The position numbers and the translations under genes were made by a program. A stretch of 64,000 bases of DNA, from contig JAJZXS010000018.1 of assembly GCA_021806295.1 (NCBI GenBank), positions 1-64,000 on the forward strand. The letters are read 5' to 3'. The notes beneath the pieces were generated by a model. That model made no database searches and was not told where the DNA came from. It was given only the letters and a program-made list of their open reading frames with translations. This document shows positions 1 to 8,888 of the stretch, piece by piece. Source of the stretch: Thermoplasmata archaeon. Lineage in GTDB: Archaea; Thermoplasmatota; Thermoplasmata; Thermoplasmatales; Thermoplasmataceae. Numbering within the stretch: position 1 is the first letter of the stretch; every line of letters begins with the position of its first letter.

Positions 1-1
1 T

Positions 2-141
2 ATTATAATGAAGCCCAGGAAGATCAGGCATAAAAAGAAGAGAATACCCACGGACTGTGGGGAATTAATGCCCGTGGAGGGGAAAACCTATACCAGCAAT
101 GGCAAGTTTTTTCTGTAGAAGCGGGAAACTCCTATCTTTAG
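2..141 (+). pseudogene. TnpB (IS200/IS605) C-terminal remnant, frameshifted
   Basis: The frame open from the window edge reads a short basic stretch followed by PTDCGELMPVEGKTYTSNG and stops at a tag at 116-118. This is the usual tail of archaeal TnpB proteins just after the zinc-ribbon region. Shifting by one base at the T6 run (107-112) gives FFSVEAGNSYL and a stop at 139-141, which is the expected TnpB terminus (VEAGsx). One T is therefore missing relative to an intact gene. Only the tail lies in the window, so whether the rest upstream is intact cannot be seen. TnpB is an RNA-guided nuclease carried by IS605-type elements. The family call rests on the tail together with the adjoining right-end hairpin. 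Confidence 0.65.
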
Positions 142-158
142 ATAAGGGAGGATGTCAC
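118..158 (+). mobile_element. IS200/IS605 right end / omega-RNA 3' hairpin
   Basis: The segment begins GAAGCGGGA, continues with a hairpin (CTCCTATC / GATAAGGGAG around TTTA) and ends GGATGTCAC. This layout overlaps the tnpB stop and is typical of the right end of IS605-family elements, where the same sequence forms the 3' part of the TnpB guide RNA. By that model, genomic sequence from about 159 onward would sit at the guide position. Recognised by pattern; no alignment was run. Confidence 0.6.
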
Positions 159-185
159 CGGCCATTTCACATTCTTAAGCAGCAT

Positions 186-875
186 TCATAATTTTTTCTT
201 TGCAGCATATTTATCTATGTCCATATATTGCAGGTGGTTTGCCAGATAATAATTAAGTGTGTACGTCTCAAATCTCTTAAATTTTCTGGAGAGATTGGAT
301 TTTGAAGTCCCGAATCTTCTGGCCATTTCCCCGAGATTAATATCCTTATTATTTGAATAATATCCATTCTCAATTGCATAAGTCAGGAGATGTACATTTG
401 ATATGAGCTCCCCGTCAATAAATGGATCAGGGAAATTGATATTTTCCAGCTCTTTAAAATAAACAACGTCTGCTATCTGCTCTAAATTCCTGGTTAATGC
501 ACCATCATTTTCATGCCAGGAAAATATATCCCAGATTTCCAGGCCTCGATAAAATACTTCCCTGTAAAATGGTACATCATATTTTTCAATTAGAGAAGTA
601 ACAGAATTTGTAAGATTATTCACAAATTTAACAATAAACACCCTTGATTTGCCGTAGGATTCTATGTGCTCTATTTTTTTAACAGCAGTTTCCTCCTTCA
701 TGTTATTGAAAAATTCCTCCCAGTTGGTATGTTTTCCAAGAGAATAAAAGGCAACTGTACCAGTAATTTCTTCATCGTCAGTTTTTTGCCCTAAAAGAAA
801 ACCATAAATATTAGTACTATTTGATAGAACTTGGGACCAGCAATTTTTATGATTTAATACTATACGAATAAACAT
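186..875 (-). CDS. Bat-type (HTH_10) transcriptional regulator
   Basis: A 229-residue soluble protein. Its C-terminal quarter (about residues 165-215) matches the bacterio-opsin-activator HTH pattern: LLTYAIENGYY, then INLGEMARRFGTSKSNLSRKFKRFE, with the recognition helix at the Ser/Lys-rich segment. The N-terminal 150 residues show no domain I can name and would be the sensor. It lies downstream of the KDG aldolase gene on the same strand, 56 bases away, and an AT-rich TATA-like stretch in that gap suggests its own promoter. A role in regulating sugar-acid catabolism is inference from position. The basic tail (AAKKKL) ends close to the IS605 relic, so the gene could be carried on, or trimmed by, that element. 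Confidence 0.7.
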   Translation of the reverse strand: MFIRIVLNHKNCWSQVLSNSTNIYGFLLGQKTDDEEITGTVAFYSLGKHTNWEEFFNNMKEETAVKKIEHIESYGKSRVFIVKFVNNLTNSVTSLIEKYDVPFYREVFYRGLEIWDIFSWHENDGALTRNLEQIADVVYFKELENINFPDPFIDGELISNVHLLTYAIENGYYSNNKDINLGEMARRFGTSKSNLSRKFKRFETYTLNYYLANHLQYMDIDKYAAKKKL

Positions 876-931
876 AAATTATAATATATAATTAAAAATA
901 TTTAAGTATTCCTATCAAGATAAATATACGC

Positions 932-1804
932 CTACAGTTTGAAATTATATTTTTCCATTACTGTATTTACCTCATTTTTCAACTGTACCCTGTCACTATC
1001 AGAAAGTTTGAAAAAAGGCTCCCTGGGGCATCCTGCATCCACACCTGTTATGATTTCCACCATGTCGTATATAGATGATATTGTGCCATATTTCCTGGAT
1101 AAATCAGATAATTCATTGAGAAGAAACTGGTATCTGTCACCCTTTTCGTTATCATAGTTTTCCTCTATGCCCTTGATAATTTTATAGCCATAATTTCCAG
1201 CACCTGAAACATAGCCATCCAGGTTAAGCCTGAAGCCTGATAAAATGTACTGGTCAGGGCCTGTGTATACCTTGAAATCGTCCACATACATTTTTGTATT
1301 GAGTATATCATTCATGTTGAAAGTTGTTTCCTTGATGCCTATGATATTTCCACCATCCTTCCTGATATCATTGATTATATCATATGTAATATTATAACCT
1401 GTTGTATCCGGGTAATTGTATATTATTGTAGGGTACTCGGAGGATATCTTCACATAATATTTTACAAGCCATTCCCTTTTCAATCCTGTGAAATAATATG
1501 GCGGAAGTGCGGCAACTGCATGTATCTTTTTCTTTTTCGCTGTCCTGGCCATGTCCACTGAATCCTCCAGGTTGAGTGATCCTACCTGTAACATGATGCT
1601 GTCAGGAATGTTTGAAAACGCGTCAAGGAGATCAAGTTTTTCCTGGGTAGAAAGGGATGGGCCTACCCCTGTAGTCCCTGCAAGGAATAGATATTTCATC
1701 CCTCCCCTTAGAACATCATTTCCGTGGTCAACAGCCAGCTGCTTATCAACCCTGTTATTTGTAAACGGGGTAATCAATGGAATTATAGATTCAAGCTGTT
1801 TCAT
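932..1804 (-). CDS. kdgA: 2-keto-3-deoxygluconate aldolase (DapA/NAL superfamily)
   Basis: A 290-residue class I aldolase of the DHDPS/NAL fold. Key signatures are GTTGVGPSLS (residues 43-52, carboxylate-binding Thr-Thr), YNYP with catalytic Tyr131, and GIKET with Schiff-base Lys158. GTTGxGPSLS is characteristic of archaeal KDG aldolases rather than dihydrodipicolinate synthases. The enzyme would split 2-keto-3-deoxygluconate into pyruvate and glyceraldehyde in the non-phosphorylative Entner-Doudoroff pathway of Thermoplasmatales. The ATG at 1804 sits about 22 nt from a TATA-like box, consistent with a leaderless transcript. Discrimination between KDG and KDPG as substrate cannot be made from sequence alone. 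Confidence 0.85.
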   Translation of the reverse strand: MKQLESIIPLITPFTNNRVDKQLAVDHGNDVLRGGMKYLFLAGTTGVGPSLSTQEKLDLLDAFSNIPDSIMLQVGSLNLEDSVDMARTAKKKKIHAVAALPPYYFTGLKREWLVKYYVKISSEYPTIIYNYPDTTGYNITYDIINDIRKDGGNIIGIKETTFNMNDILNTKMYVDDFKVYTGPDQYILSGFRLNLDGYVSGAGNYGYKIIKGIEENYDNEKGDRYQFLLNELSDLSRKYGTISSIYDMVEIITGVDAGCPREPFFKLSDSDRVQLKNEVNTVMEKYNFKL

Positions 1805-1820
1805 TAGTAAGTAAATGTTA

Positions 1821-1833
1821 ATATATATTTAAG
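1821..1833 (-). promoter_or_regulatory. TATA-like box of kdgA
   Basis: Read on the minus strand, the TTAAATATATATT-type stretch is centred about 22 nt before the kdgA ATG at 1804. That spacing is expected for an archaeal TATA box serving a leaderless mRNA. Confidence 0.45.
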
Positions 1834-1977
1834 TTTTGTACCGAACACGTTTAATTATGTAATGGATATTCGTACCCAGCAGGAGAATTCATATAGGATA
1901 CGCCTTGAAAATAAAAGAGCGGCTTATGCTTAAACCGCCTATCAAATATTTCTATATAATAATATTAAAATATTATC

Positions 1978-4506
1978 TTGGCTTTACAAACTATGAACGT
2001 GAAACACAGCACCATTGAAATAAATGGACGGAAACTCAAGTATTATCCACTTTCCCAGCTTGCCGACAAGTACGATGTTGATAATATGCCATATTCTTTT
2101 AAAATTTTGCTTGAAAATGTTTTAAGGAATTATGACGGCGTGGATATTGATGAAAGGTCAATAGATAACATCGCAAAAATGAAATCTGGATCAGAAATGG
2201 CATTTAAACCATCCAGGGTTGTTTTCCAAGATTATACCGGAGTTCCTATCCTAGTGGACCTTGCAGCCATGAGGGAATATTACCAGAAGATGAAAAAAAA
2301 CCCTGAAGAGGTGAATCCCGCCACGAAATCAGATCTGGTCATTGACCATTCCATAATAGTGGATTCATTCCGCGGCGATGAGCCCATTATTATCAATATG
2401 AAGGATGAGTTTTCAAGGAATGTAGAAAGATATGATTTCCTGAAATGGTCACAGCAATCCTTCAAGAATGTTAGGATAGTTCCGCCGGGACATGGCATAG
2501 TTCATCAGATCAATCTTGAATATTTATCCTCTGTGGCTGTGGTCGACAATGGAGAGATATTCCCGGAGAGCCTCATTGGTGCAGATTCACATACAACAAT
2601 GATAGGTGGCATAGGAGTACTGGGATGGGGAGTAGGTGGCCTTGAGGCAGAGGCTTCGATGCTCAATGAGCCGTACTTCATGACTGTCCCGGAGGTCATA
2701 GGAGTAAACCTTAAGGGGAAAATTCCCACAGGTGTAACGCCCACTGACGTTGTACTGTATATAACAAAAACGCTCCGCGCCAAGAATGTTGTTGGAAAAT
2801 TTGTTGAGTTCTATGGAAATCTCTCAGAATTGACAGCACAGGATCGGGCAACGATTTCAAATATGGCACCAGAATACGGGGCAACAATCGGATATTTCCC
2901 TGTGGACAGCGAAACACTGAAGTACCTGACAGGGACAGCCAGAGATGCAGGGTCTGTTGAGAAATACTTTAAAGAACAGGGATTATTCTATGATGGCCCG
3001 AAGAAATACCGTGAAACTGTGGATATAAATCTCTCTGAAATCAAAAGTGCCGTTGCCGGACCAAAAAATCCCGATGAGCTTATAAATATAGAGGATTTAA
3101 AGGAAAAAATCCATGACCTTATTAAAGATGGTAGTGATGGAAAGCTTGTGAAAAACGGGTCAGTTGTAATATCTGCAATTACCAGCTGTACAAACACTTC
3201 AGATCCCTTTGTACTACTGGGTGCCGGACTAATTGCAAAGAAGGCTGTAGAGCACAATATTGTGCCTGCACAGACTATAAAAACAAGTCTTGCACCCGGT
3301 TCCAAGGTGGTTACGGATTATCTGGAAAAGGCAGGCCTGATGAAGTATCTCAATAAAATCGGCTTCGAACTGGTAGGTTACGGGTGCACAACGTGCATAG
3401 GAAATGCCGGCCCGCTCATACCTGAAGTGCAGGACGATATCCTGAAAAATGGTGTAAAAACCGTCGCAGTACTCAGCGGAAACAGGAACTTTGAGGGTAG
3501 AATAAACCCGTATATAGCAGGGGCATTCCTTGCATCGCCGATGCTGGTTGTAATATTTGCACTGGCAGGGACTATGGACATAGATTTGACAAAGGACCCG
3601 GTAGGCATGGATCATGGAAAACCTGTATATCTTAAGGATCTGTGGCCAACTTCAGAGGAAATAAAAAAATACTTCCACCTTGCCATGGACCCTGAGACCT
3701 ATAAAAGGGAATACAGTAATGTGTTCAGCGGGGATTCAAACTGGGAGTCAATGAAATCAACTGGGGGTACCATATTTGACTTTAAGGATGATTCATCATA
3801 CATTAAAATGCCTCCATGGATGTATATGGAACCTGTCAGGGATGTGAAAAATGGGAGGATATTCGCCATATTTGGTGATAAAATTACAACAGACCATATT
3901 TCTCCTGCAGGGCCCATAGCAAGGGATTCGGTTGCAGGGAAATACCTCACATCACTGGGCGTCACTGAACTAAATACATTCGGTGCTCGCAGGGGGAACC
4001 ATGAAGTCATGCTCCGTGGTGGATTCTCGAATCCCAAAATAAGAAATCTAATGGTTGACCACGCCGGAGGCGACACCGTATATTATCCGGATGGAAAAGT
4101 AATGAGCTTCTACGATGCAGCCATGAAATATAAAGAAAATAATGTGCCTCTGGTCATATTTGCAGGGAAACAGTACGGTTCCGGAAGTTCCAGGGACTGG
4201 GCAGCAAAGGTAACATCACTTCTTGGTGTAAAAGCCGTAATAGCAGAAAGCTTTGAAAGAATTCACAGGAGCAACCTTGTAGACATGGGCATAATTCCGA
4301 TCCAGGTTGATAGCATGCCGTCACTGAAAGGGGATGAAACAGTAGACATAGAGGGGATCAATGATATATCAATAGAAAAAGAACTGAACATAAACATAAA
4401 CGGAAAACCCATAAAAGGTAAAGCCCTGATAAATACAAATGCAGAGCTCAATTACGTTAAAACCGGAAATATACTGAAATACATAGCCTCGTCCGGTAAA
4501 AAATAA
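1978..4506 (+). CDS. acnA: Aconitate hydratase (AcnA type)
   Basis: An 842-residue aconitase that isomerises citrate to isocitrate. The [4Fe-4S] ligands are visible as one Cys in SCTNTSDP and the pair in GYGCTTCIGNAG. Other family signatures are GADSHTTMIGGIGVLGWGVGG, the swivel-domain GDKITTDHISPAGPI, and YGSGSSRDWAAK. Length fits the AcnA/IRP1 subfamily, slightly short of bacterial AcnA. The track uses a TTG at 1978; an ATG at 1993 (MNVKHSTIEI) is an equally good start, because the TATA-like CTATATAAT at 1952-1960 predicts transcription from about 1980. Monocistronic, and convergent with the small membrane protein downstream. It belongs to the same TCA set as sucCD, OFOR, sdh and mdh. Confidence 0.95.
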   Translation: MALQTMNVKHSTIEINGRKLKYYPLSQLADKYDVDNMPYSFKILLENVLRNYDGVDIDERSIDNIAKMKSGSEMAFKPSRVVFQDYTGVPILVDLAAMREYYQKMKKNPEEVNPATKSDLVIDHSIIVDSFRGDEPIIINMKDEFSRNVERYDFLKWSQQSFKNVRIVPPGHGIVHQINLEYLSSVAVVDNGEIFPESLIGADSHTTMIGGIGVLGWGVGGLEAEASMLNEPYFMTVPEVIGVNLKGKIPTGVTPTDVVLYITKTLRAKNVVGKFVEFYGNLSELTAQDRATISNMAPEYGATIGYFPVDSETLKYLTGTARDAGSVEKYFKEQGLFYDGPKKYRETVDINLSEIKSAVAGPKNPDELINIEDLKEKIHDLIKDGSDGKLVKNGSVVISAITSCTNTSDPFVLLGAGLIAKKAVEHNIVPAQTIKTSLAPGSKVVTDYLEKAGLMKYLNKIGFELVGYGCTTCIGNAGPLIPEVQDDILKNGVKTVAVLSGNRNFEGRINPYIAGAFLASPMLVVIFALAGTMDIDLTKDPVGMDHGKPVYLKDLWPTSEEIKKYFHLAMDPETYKREYSNVFSGDSNWESMKSTGGTIFDFKDDSSYIKMPPWMYMEPVRDVKNGRIFAIFGDKITTDHISPAGPIARDSVAGKYLTSLGVTELNTFGARRGNHEVMLRGGFSNPKIRNLMVDHAGGDTVYYPDGKVMSFYDAAMKYKENNVPLVIFAGKQYGSGSSRDWAAKVTSLLGVKAVIAESFERIHRSNLVDMGIIPIQVDSMPSLKGDETVDIEGINDISIEKELNININGKPIKGKALINTNAELNYVKTGNILKYIASSGKK

Positions 4507-4534
4507 AATTTTTAAATTTTTTTATTTTCCAGTA
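4507..4534 (+). terminator. T-rich terminator between convergent genes
   Basis: Directly after the aconitase stop lie runs of T (tttttaaattttttta), a typical archaeal T-tract terminator. The A-rich reverse strand also offers T-runs for the convergent gene. Confidence 0.5.
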
Positions 4535-4903
4535 TTATTTTTGGTTCTTTGTGCTGAAATAAATAATTCCAGATAGTATTATCATAACTATATCAAGGAT
4601 GATGCTATCTATTGCGGAGGCAGTCCAGGGCAATCTTACCCCGAATACTGGTGCTATTGTTATTCTCGATTCCAGTAATAGTGCAGTATCAAGTATATAA
4701 AAGATAAGAACAGGCAAATAAAAACTCTTTTTCCCACTCACATATATCATTGCTGACACTATGGCAATTGCAATAACAAATCCAAAAAATACCTTAACTA
4801 TATATGGTAACTTTATAGCCAGCAATGTCATGTGTATACCTGCCCACATTGCCGATCCTAAAATAGCCAACCATTTTAACACATCAATTGCTCTGTTTTC
4901 CAT
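4535..4903 (-). CDS. Small four-helix membrane protein, unknown function
   Basis: A 122-residue protein with four predicted membrane helices, at about residues 8-28, 32-53, 61-76 and 96-115, separated by short loops (SGKKSF, ESRITIAPVFGVR). No cofactor-binding pattern stands out. ATG start, with an AT-rich promoter region upstream. It lies alone between aconitase (convergent) and the GNAT/malic enzyme pair. The hydrophobic periodicity and clean start and stop support a real gene. I do not recognise the family. Confidence 0.7.
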   Translation of the reverse strand: MENRAIDVLKWLAILGSAMWAGIHMTLLAIKLPYIVKVFFGFVIAIAIVSAMIYVSGKKSFYLPVLIFYILDTALLLESRITIAPVFGVRLPWTASAIDSIILDIVMIILSGIIYFSTKNQK

Positions 4904-4984
4904 CTATTTCTTTAACTAATTATATTATTTCAATATTTTGTCTTATATTAAGAAAATACGATATTCTCAGATAAATAAATAATT

Positions 4985-5461
4985 TTAATTGATCTTAGAA
5001 TAAATTTTTATTAATTCCTTGAAATCAATGCTTTCATAGAATTTTGATGCAAGAAGGTTCAGTGATGGAAATTCTGCAGTTATCATTTTAATATTTCTTT
5101 CAGAAGCAAGCTCCCTCAATTTATCCAGAAGTTTCATGCCAACACCCTTTCCCCTGTACTCAGGTATCACATAGAATTCTCTTATCCTGGCCTCGTATTT
5201 CGGATCATAGTATATCCGGAATATAACATCTGACATGATCATTCCCACTAAGCGTTTCCCATCCTCTGCCACAAGGCCTATGTGGTTCTCCCTGTCATCA
5301 ATAATCCTTCCAAGCTTCTCTGAAATTTCCTTCTCATTTCCAATAGATACCTTTAAAAGCGGATCAAATTCCTCGTTGAGGTGCTTTAATCTCAATAGCT
5401 GCTCCATGACGCCATCTATATCCTTTTTTTCCATTAATCTTATGTTAACCAAGTTAATCAC
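4985..5461 (-). CDS. GNAT-family N-acetyltransferase
   Basis: A 158-residue protein with the full GNAT order: beta-1 (VNIRLMEKKDIDGV), central strands ending YEARIREFYVIPEY, acetyl-CoA pyrophosphate loop YRGKGVGMKLL (motif A), and C-terminal LNLLASKFYESIDFKE. It should transfer an acetyl group from acetyl-CoA to an amine; the substrate is unknown. Its start is GTG, immediately after the malic-enzyme stop (tag then gtg, no gap), which suggests translational coupling. An internal ATG at residue 10 would cut into beta-1 and is less likely. Whether it acetylates a protein or a small molecule cannot be told. Confidence 0.85.
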   Translation of the reverse strand: MINLVNIRLMEKKDIDGVMEQLLRLKHLNEEFDPLLKVSIGNEKEISEKLGRIIDDRENHIGLVAEDGKRLVGMIMSDVIFRIYYDPKYEARIREFYVIPEYRGKGVGMKLLDKLRELASERNIKMITAEFPSLNLLASKFYESIDFKELIKIYSKIN

Positions 5462-6769
5462 CTACATGTCAAATAGTTTGTTGTAAATATTTCTATTCTT
5501 TGTAATAATATCCGATGCTGTTCTGTAAAATCCCTCTGTGGAATCGGATTTTCTTGCCAGGCCGGATTCTACGCATTTCCTTGCAACAACAGATGCAACC
5601 CTCGGGAAGAGGTCAAAGTCCTCCATGGATGGAACTATATGATCTTCCGTAGGATTTTCAACAAAATCTGCTATGGCCTGGGAGGCTGCCACCATAATGT
5701 CGAAATTCACACCCTTTGACCTTGCATCCAGTACTCCCCTGAAAACTCCAGGGAATACCATGCTGTTATTGATCTGGTTAGGGAAATCCCCTCTTCCTGT
5801 TGCAACTATTTTTGCACCAGAATTTTTGGCTTCACCGGGCCATATCTCCGGTAATGGGTTTGCAAGTGCAAAAATTATGGCATCCCTGTTCATTGATTCT
5901 ACCCATTCATTTTTAATGGTTCCTGGTATTGATATTGAGGCAGATACAACAAGGTCTGCCCCCTTGAATGCATTTGCAGGGTCTCCCTGAACACGTTCTC
6001 CATTGGTTTCCAGTGCTATCTTATATTTCCAGGGATTCTTGAACATTAAGGCATCGATATCTGCCCTTCCCGGCTCTATTATACCCTTTGAATCTATTGC
6101 AATAATGTTTTCCTTCCTGAAGCCTGCAGCCTCGAAAAGATATATGGCTGCTATGTTAGCCGCTCCGGCACCGTTGAAAACGATTTTTGCATCTTCTTTT
6201 TTCTTGTTTACCAGCTTCAGTGCATTGATAGCACCTGCAAGTATTATAGAAGCGGTGCCAAGCTGATCGTCATGCCATACAGGTATTTCCATAGATTTCT
6301 GCAGGCTTTCCAGAAGGAAAAAGCACCTTGGTGACTGTATATCCTCCAGGTTGTATCCGCCAAAATATGGCTGTATTGCCTTTGCAGTGGCTATGAATTC
6401 ATCATTATTTTTCACTATAAGTGGCATGGGAATTGCATTTACACCCCCAAGATAATTAAATAAAAGGGCCTTTCCTTCCATTACAGGTATGGCGGCTTCA
6501 GGACCAACATTTCCTATACCCAGAACCCTGGTACCGTCGGTTAAAATGGCAACTGAGTTCCATTTGCCTGTGAGTTCGTAGGCAAGTTCCTTGTCATCCT
6601 CTATTTTCTTTGAAACTGCAGCAATTCCGGGAGTGTAAAGTGATGAAAAATCCTCCAGTCCGGTAATAGGAACCTTTGGAAGTGTCAGTATCTTGCCCTT
6701 GTATTTTTTTGAGATTTCTATTGCGTTTCTGTCGAAGTATTCTGTTCTCTCAGAATCTTTCATTATCAT
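5462..6769 (-). CDS. Malic enzyme (oxaloacetate-decarboxylating malate dehydrogenase)
   Basis: A 435-residue enzyme that oxidatively decarboxylates malate to pyruvate with NAD(P)+. Visible features are the N-terminal malic domain (SLYTPGIAAVSKKI; VAILTDGTRVLGIGNVG), the metal-binding WHDDQLGTASI segment, the Rossmann-type NAD-binding stretch IVFNGAGAANIAA, and FALANPLPEIWP. Length matches the short MaeB-type form without the phosphotransacetylase domain. It provides pyruvate from TCA intermediates and sits near aconitase. It is the first gene of a two-gene operon with the GNAT gene. NAD versus NADP preference is not resolved. Confidence 0.93.
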   Translation of the reverse strand: MIMKDSERTEYFDRNAIEISKKYKGKILTLPKVPITGLEDFSSLYTPGIAAVSKKIEDDKELAYELTGKWNSVAILTDGTRVLGIGNVGPEAAIPVMEGKALLFNYLGGVNAIPMPLIVKNNDEFIATAKAIQPYFGGYNLEDIQSPRCFFLLESLQKSMEIPVWHDDQLGTASIILAGAINALKLVNKKKEDAKIVFNGAGAANIAAIYLFEAAGFRKENIIAIDSKGIIEPGRADIDALMFKNPWKYKIALETNGERVQGDPANAFKGADLVVSASISIPGTIKNEWVESMNRDAIIFALANPLPEIWPGEAKNSGAKIVATGRGDFPNQINNSMVFPGVFRGVLDARSKGVNFDIMVAASQAIADFVENPTEDHIVPSMEDFDLFPRVASVVARKCVESGLARKSDSTEGFYRTASDIITKNRNIYNKLFDM

Positions 6770-7292
6770 AAAATTATATAGAAGTTTATTATTAAAACTT
6801 TACGTATTAATTTGAATGTGTATTACTGCAATTGCCGATATGTATAACATCTAAGTTCAGTCAATATCCTCTATATATTCGATATCGTCAACTATTTCTT
6901 TATGGATTTTCTGACGCTTTATCTAATTACTTGCAGGGGTGTTCAGAACAGCAGGCCTTCCAAAGGTAAACATAGAGTATTAAAGATTTATTGTTATTCC
7001 ATCCACTTTTTCATTTCCATCATATGCACTTAGAAACTCAGTTCCTTGTTTTAGAAGACATACCAGATAATTCTATAGGCCTTTCATATACAAAGAAAAA
7101 ATATATAACATGCATGCCTTTCACCTCAATTCTATTATGGCATGAAATATATTTATTTGCCAGGTGGTTATGGATAGTTTAAACTTACACACATCTAAAA
7201 TGATATATATAATGAATAATTTATATATATAACGAAGGTAATGTAAATGCCGGGACGATTATATACAGTATCGTGTACCATATTCTGTGTAT
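6770..7292. other. Gene-poor 520-base stretch with possible decayed fragments
   Basis: No convincing gene is present. The minus strand contains a short frame ending RQKIHKEIVDDIEYIEDID and a stop near 6857, which resembles the acidic C-terminus of a lost protein. A GAGGTG followed by ATG near 7115-7130 starts a frame of only 25 codons. The plus-strand 63-codon ORF at 6991 looks random. TATATA-rich tracts occur near 7200-7230. The stretch borders the IS256 relic and may be insertion debris. Confidence 0.4.
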
Positions 7293-7661
7293 TTATAAAG
7301 GATATCTCTTGTTGAACATCTCTTTAATCTCATCATTGCATTTATAGGAGCCGTTCATCTTCCTGAATGCATGCTTGGAATTGAACTCTATAGATTTCAG
7401 ATAGAATATCTTCATTGCAGAGTCCTCATCAGGGAATGATGATACTACTTTTATCCTCCTTCTTATTTCCTCATTCAATCTTTCTATTTCATTGGTTGAT
7501 TTAAGTGAATTCCTTATTTTAGAAGGATAATCATAGAATATCAATAACTGCCCAGGCTTTCTCTCAGTATTGTATATTACATTGGGATACCTTCTCTCCC
7601 ATTTATTTTTCATTTCGTTGAATCTTATTATGGCCTCTTCCTTATTATTGCATCTAAACAT
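7293..7661 (-). pseudogene. IS256-family (mutator) transposase, C-terminal fragment
   Basis: A 122-codon ORF that matches only the last third of IS256-type DDE transposases: ERRYPNVI, then YPSKIRNSLKSTNEIERLNEEIRRR (the conserved S-TN-IERLN-E-RRR block), then FPDEDSAMKIFYLK. Intact members are about 400 residues, so the N-terminal domain and most of the catalytic core are absent. The upstream frame closes with a stop after about nine codons, near the end of the truncated ABC gene. No terminal inverted repeats were recognised. It is a dead insertion remnant. Confidence 0.8.
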
Positions 7662-7709
7662 TTTATTGGCATCATCTGCGTTCCTTTATTGATTGCTTGC
7701 CAAAATACT

Positions 7710-8051
7710 CTAAATACCCAAAAATTCACTGGAACATATACTTCTTAGCCTTGCAAACAGGTCAATATGTTCAGAAACTTTCCCTGAGCCAAAATATGAT
7801 GGGACTTCAGGCATAATAGATATATCTTTCAAGGCAAGGGCATGGTTCTTCACTGGATCATAACCATTCACCGTTATACGCCCCTCCTGTATCCTAAGGA
7901 AGCCGGCAATGCTGTAGATAATTATGCTTTTGCCGGTTCCGTTTTCAGAGATAAAGAGTGTGATACCGTTTTGAATATAAAATGAGGTACTCTTCAGTAC
8001 TGTATTTTTCCCAAAAGGCTTTGTTACCTTGTCAAATTTGATCCCATACAT
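7710..8051 (-). pseudogene. ABC transporter ATPase, 3'-truncated
   Basis: The N-terminal half of an ABC ATPase: strand IKFDKVTKPFGKNTVLKSTSFYI, a Walker A-like SENGTGKSIII (first Gly replaced by Ser), and a Q-loop-like region ISIMPEVPSYFGSGKVSEH. It stops at about 113 residues, before the LSGGQ signature, Walker B and H-loop, where about 200-300 residues are usual. The end abuts the IS256 fragment, so insertion-driven truncation is likely. The track starts at a TTG at 8054; the ATG at 8051 overlaps the permease stop (TGATG), showing former translational coupling with that gene. Confidence 0.7.
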
Positions 8052-8883
8052 CAATTTTCACGCCTTCTTATAACTTTTAACACCAGGTATCCGATTCCTA
8101 TTAACCAAATTAAGGCAATGATAGGTATATATTTTTCTATGTAATGTGAATAATTGATAGAAGTTATTCTAACATTGGTTTTAACCATATTTAGTTCAAA
8201 AAATGATGTTTTTATTCCTATATTGCCCAGTACCACTGCAGAAATGGTTGAATTGCCAGGTATAGAAATGCTGTTCAGCAATGCATAGTTATCTGACTGA
8301 ATGTAGCGTGCAGAGAAAAAAAACTATAGTTGTAAAGAGGAAAAATATCAGGAACTGATGAAACCAATGCATTATCCGGTATATAATATACTGAACGATT
8401 TCCGTAATGCAATTCATAATTTGAAGCAGGGCAAATTAAAGAATTATTGCTTACAGTAATAATATTATTTCCGAACAAAATCTGTGAACCTGGTGGAAAT
8501 GATTTCCCCCTAGGAAAGAAAGCTGTGAAAATTGTCCCATTCTGGCTTTCATTATATTGCCTGTTTACTATTCTATCTCCTGAGCTATTATAAACTGAAG
8601 TAACAATATTAACCTGGTTGCCCGATGTATTTATATATAGATTCCCGTACACAAAATTGCCTTCATTTAAGGTTTCATTATAATACCGTGAGCAATTACT
8701 GTAATAACTCTTATAATACAATAAGGCGGAAAAATTATATTCTGTTGAGGAACCTTTTATGGCTGGATTATCAATGTATCCATTCAGTTGATTGCCTGCG
8801 TCCATGACACTGAAAATTGAAATTGTAGCAGTAGCAACCACCATTAAAGAAATTATCAGTGCTATTAATTTTTTAGTTTTCAT
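8051..8883 (-). pseudogene. ABC-associated membrane protein split by a homopolymer frameshift
   Basis: Two track ORFs (8275-8898 and 8051-8281) are halves of one gene. The first half reads MKTKKLIALIISLMVV (N-terminal membrane helix) and a long Asn/Ser/Tyr-rich exterior domain to PLYNYSFFS, then runs out of frame. Adding one base to the A8 run at 8316-8323 lets it continue as SARYIQSDNYALLNSISIPGNS into the second half, which ends in a membrane helix (IPIIALIWLIGIGYLVLKV) and a basic tail. The restored protein is about 277 residues with one helix at each end, a layout seen in some ABC-2-type accessory permeases. The ATG at 8883 is preferred over the track TTG. Real pseudogene, phase-variable tract or sequencing error all remain possible. 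Confidence 0.7.
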
Positions 8884-8888
8884 TATAT

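Noticed and set aside
1915-1942. GAGCGG...CCGCC inverted repeat upstream of aconitase
   Set aside because: The stem is only four or five pairs with a long loop, too weak to call a riboswitch or operator.
6991-7182. Plus-strand 63-codon ORF
   Set aside because: Composition looks random (Phe/His-rich start, aromatic end) and there is no start signal.
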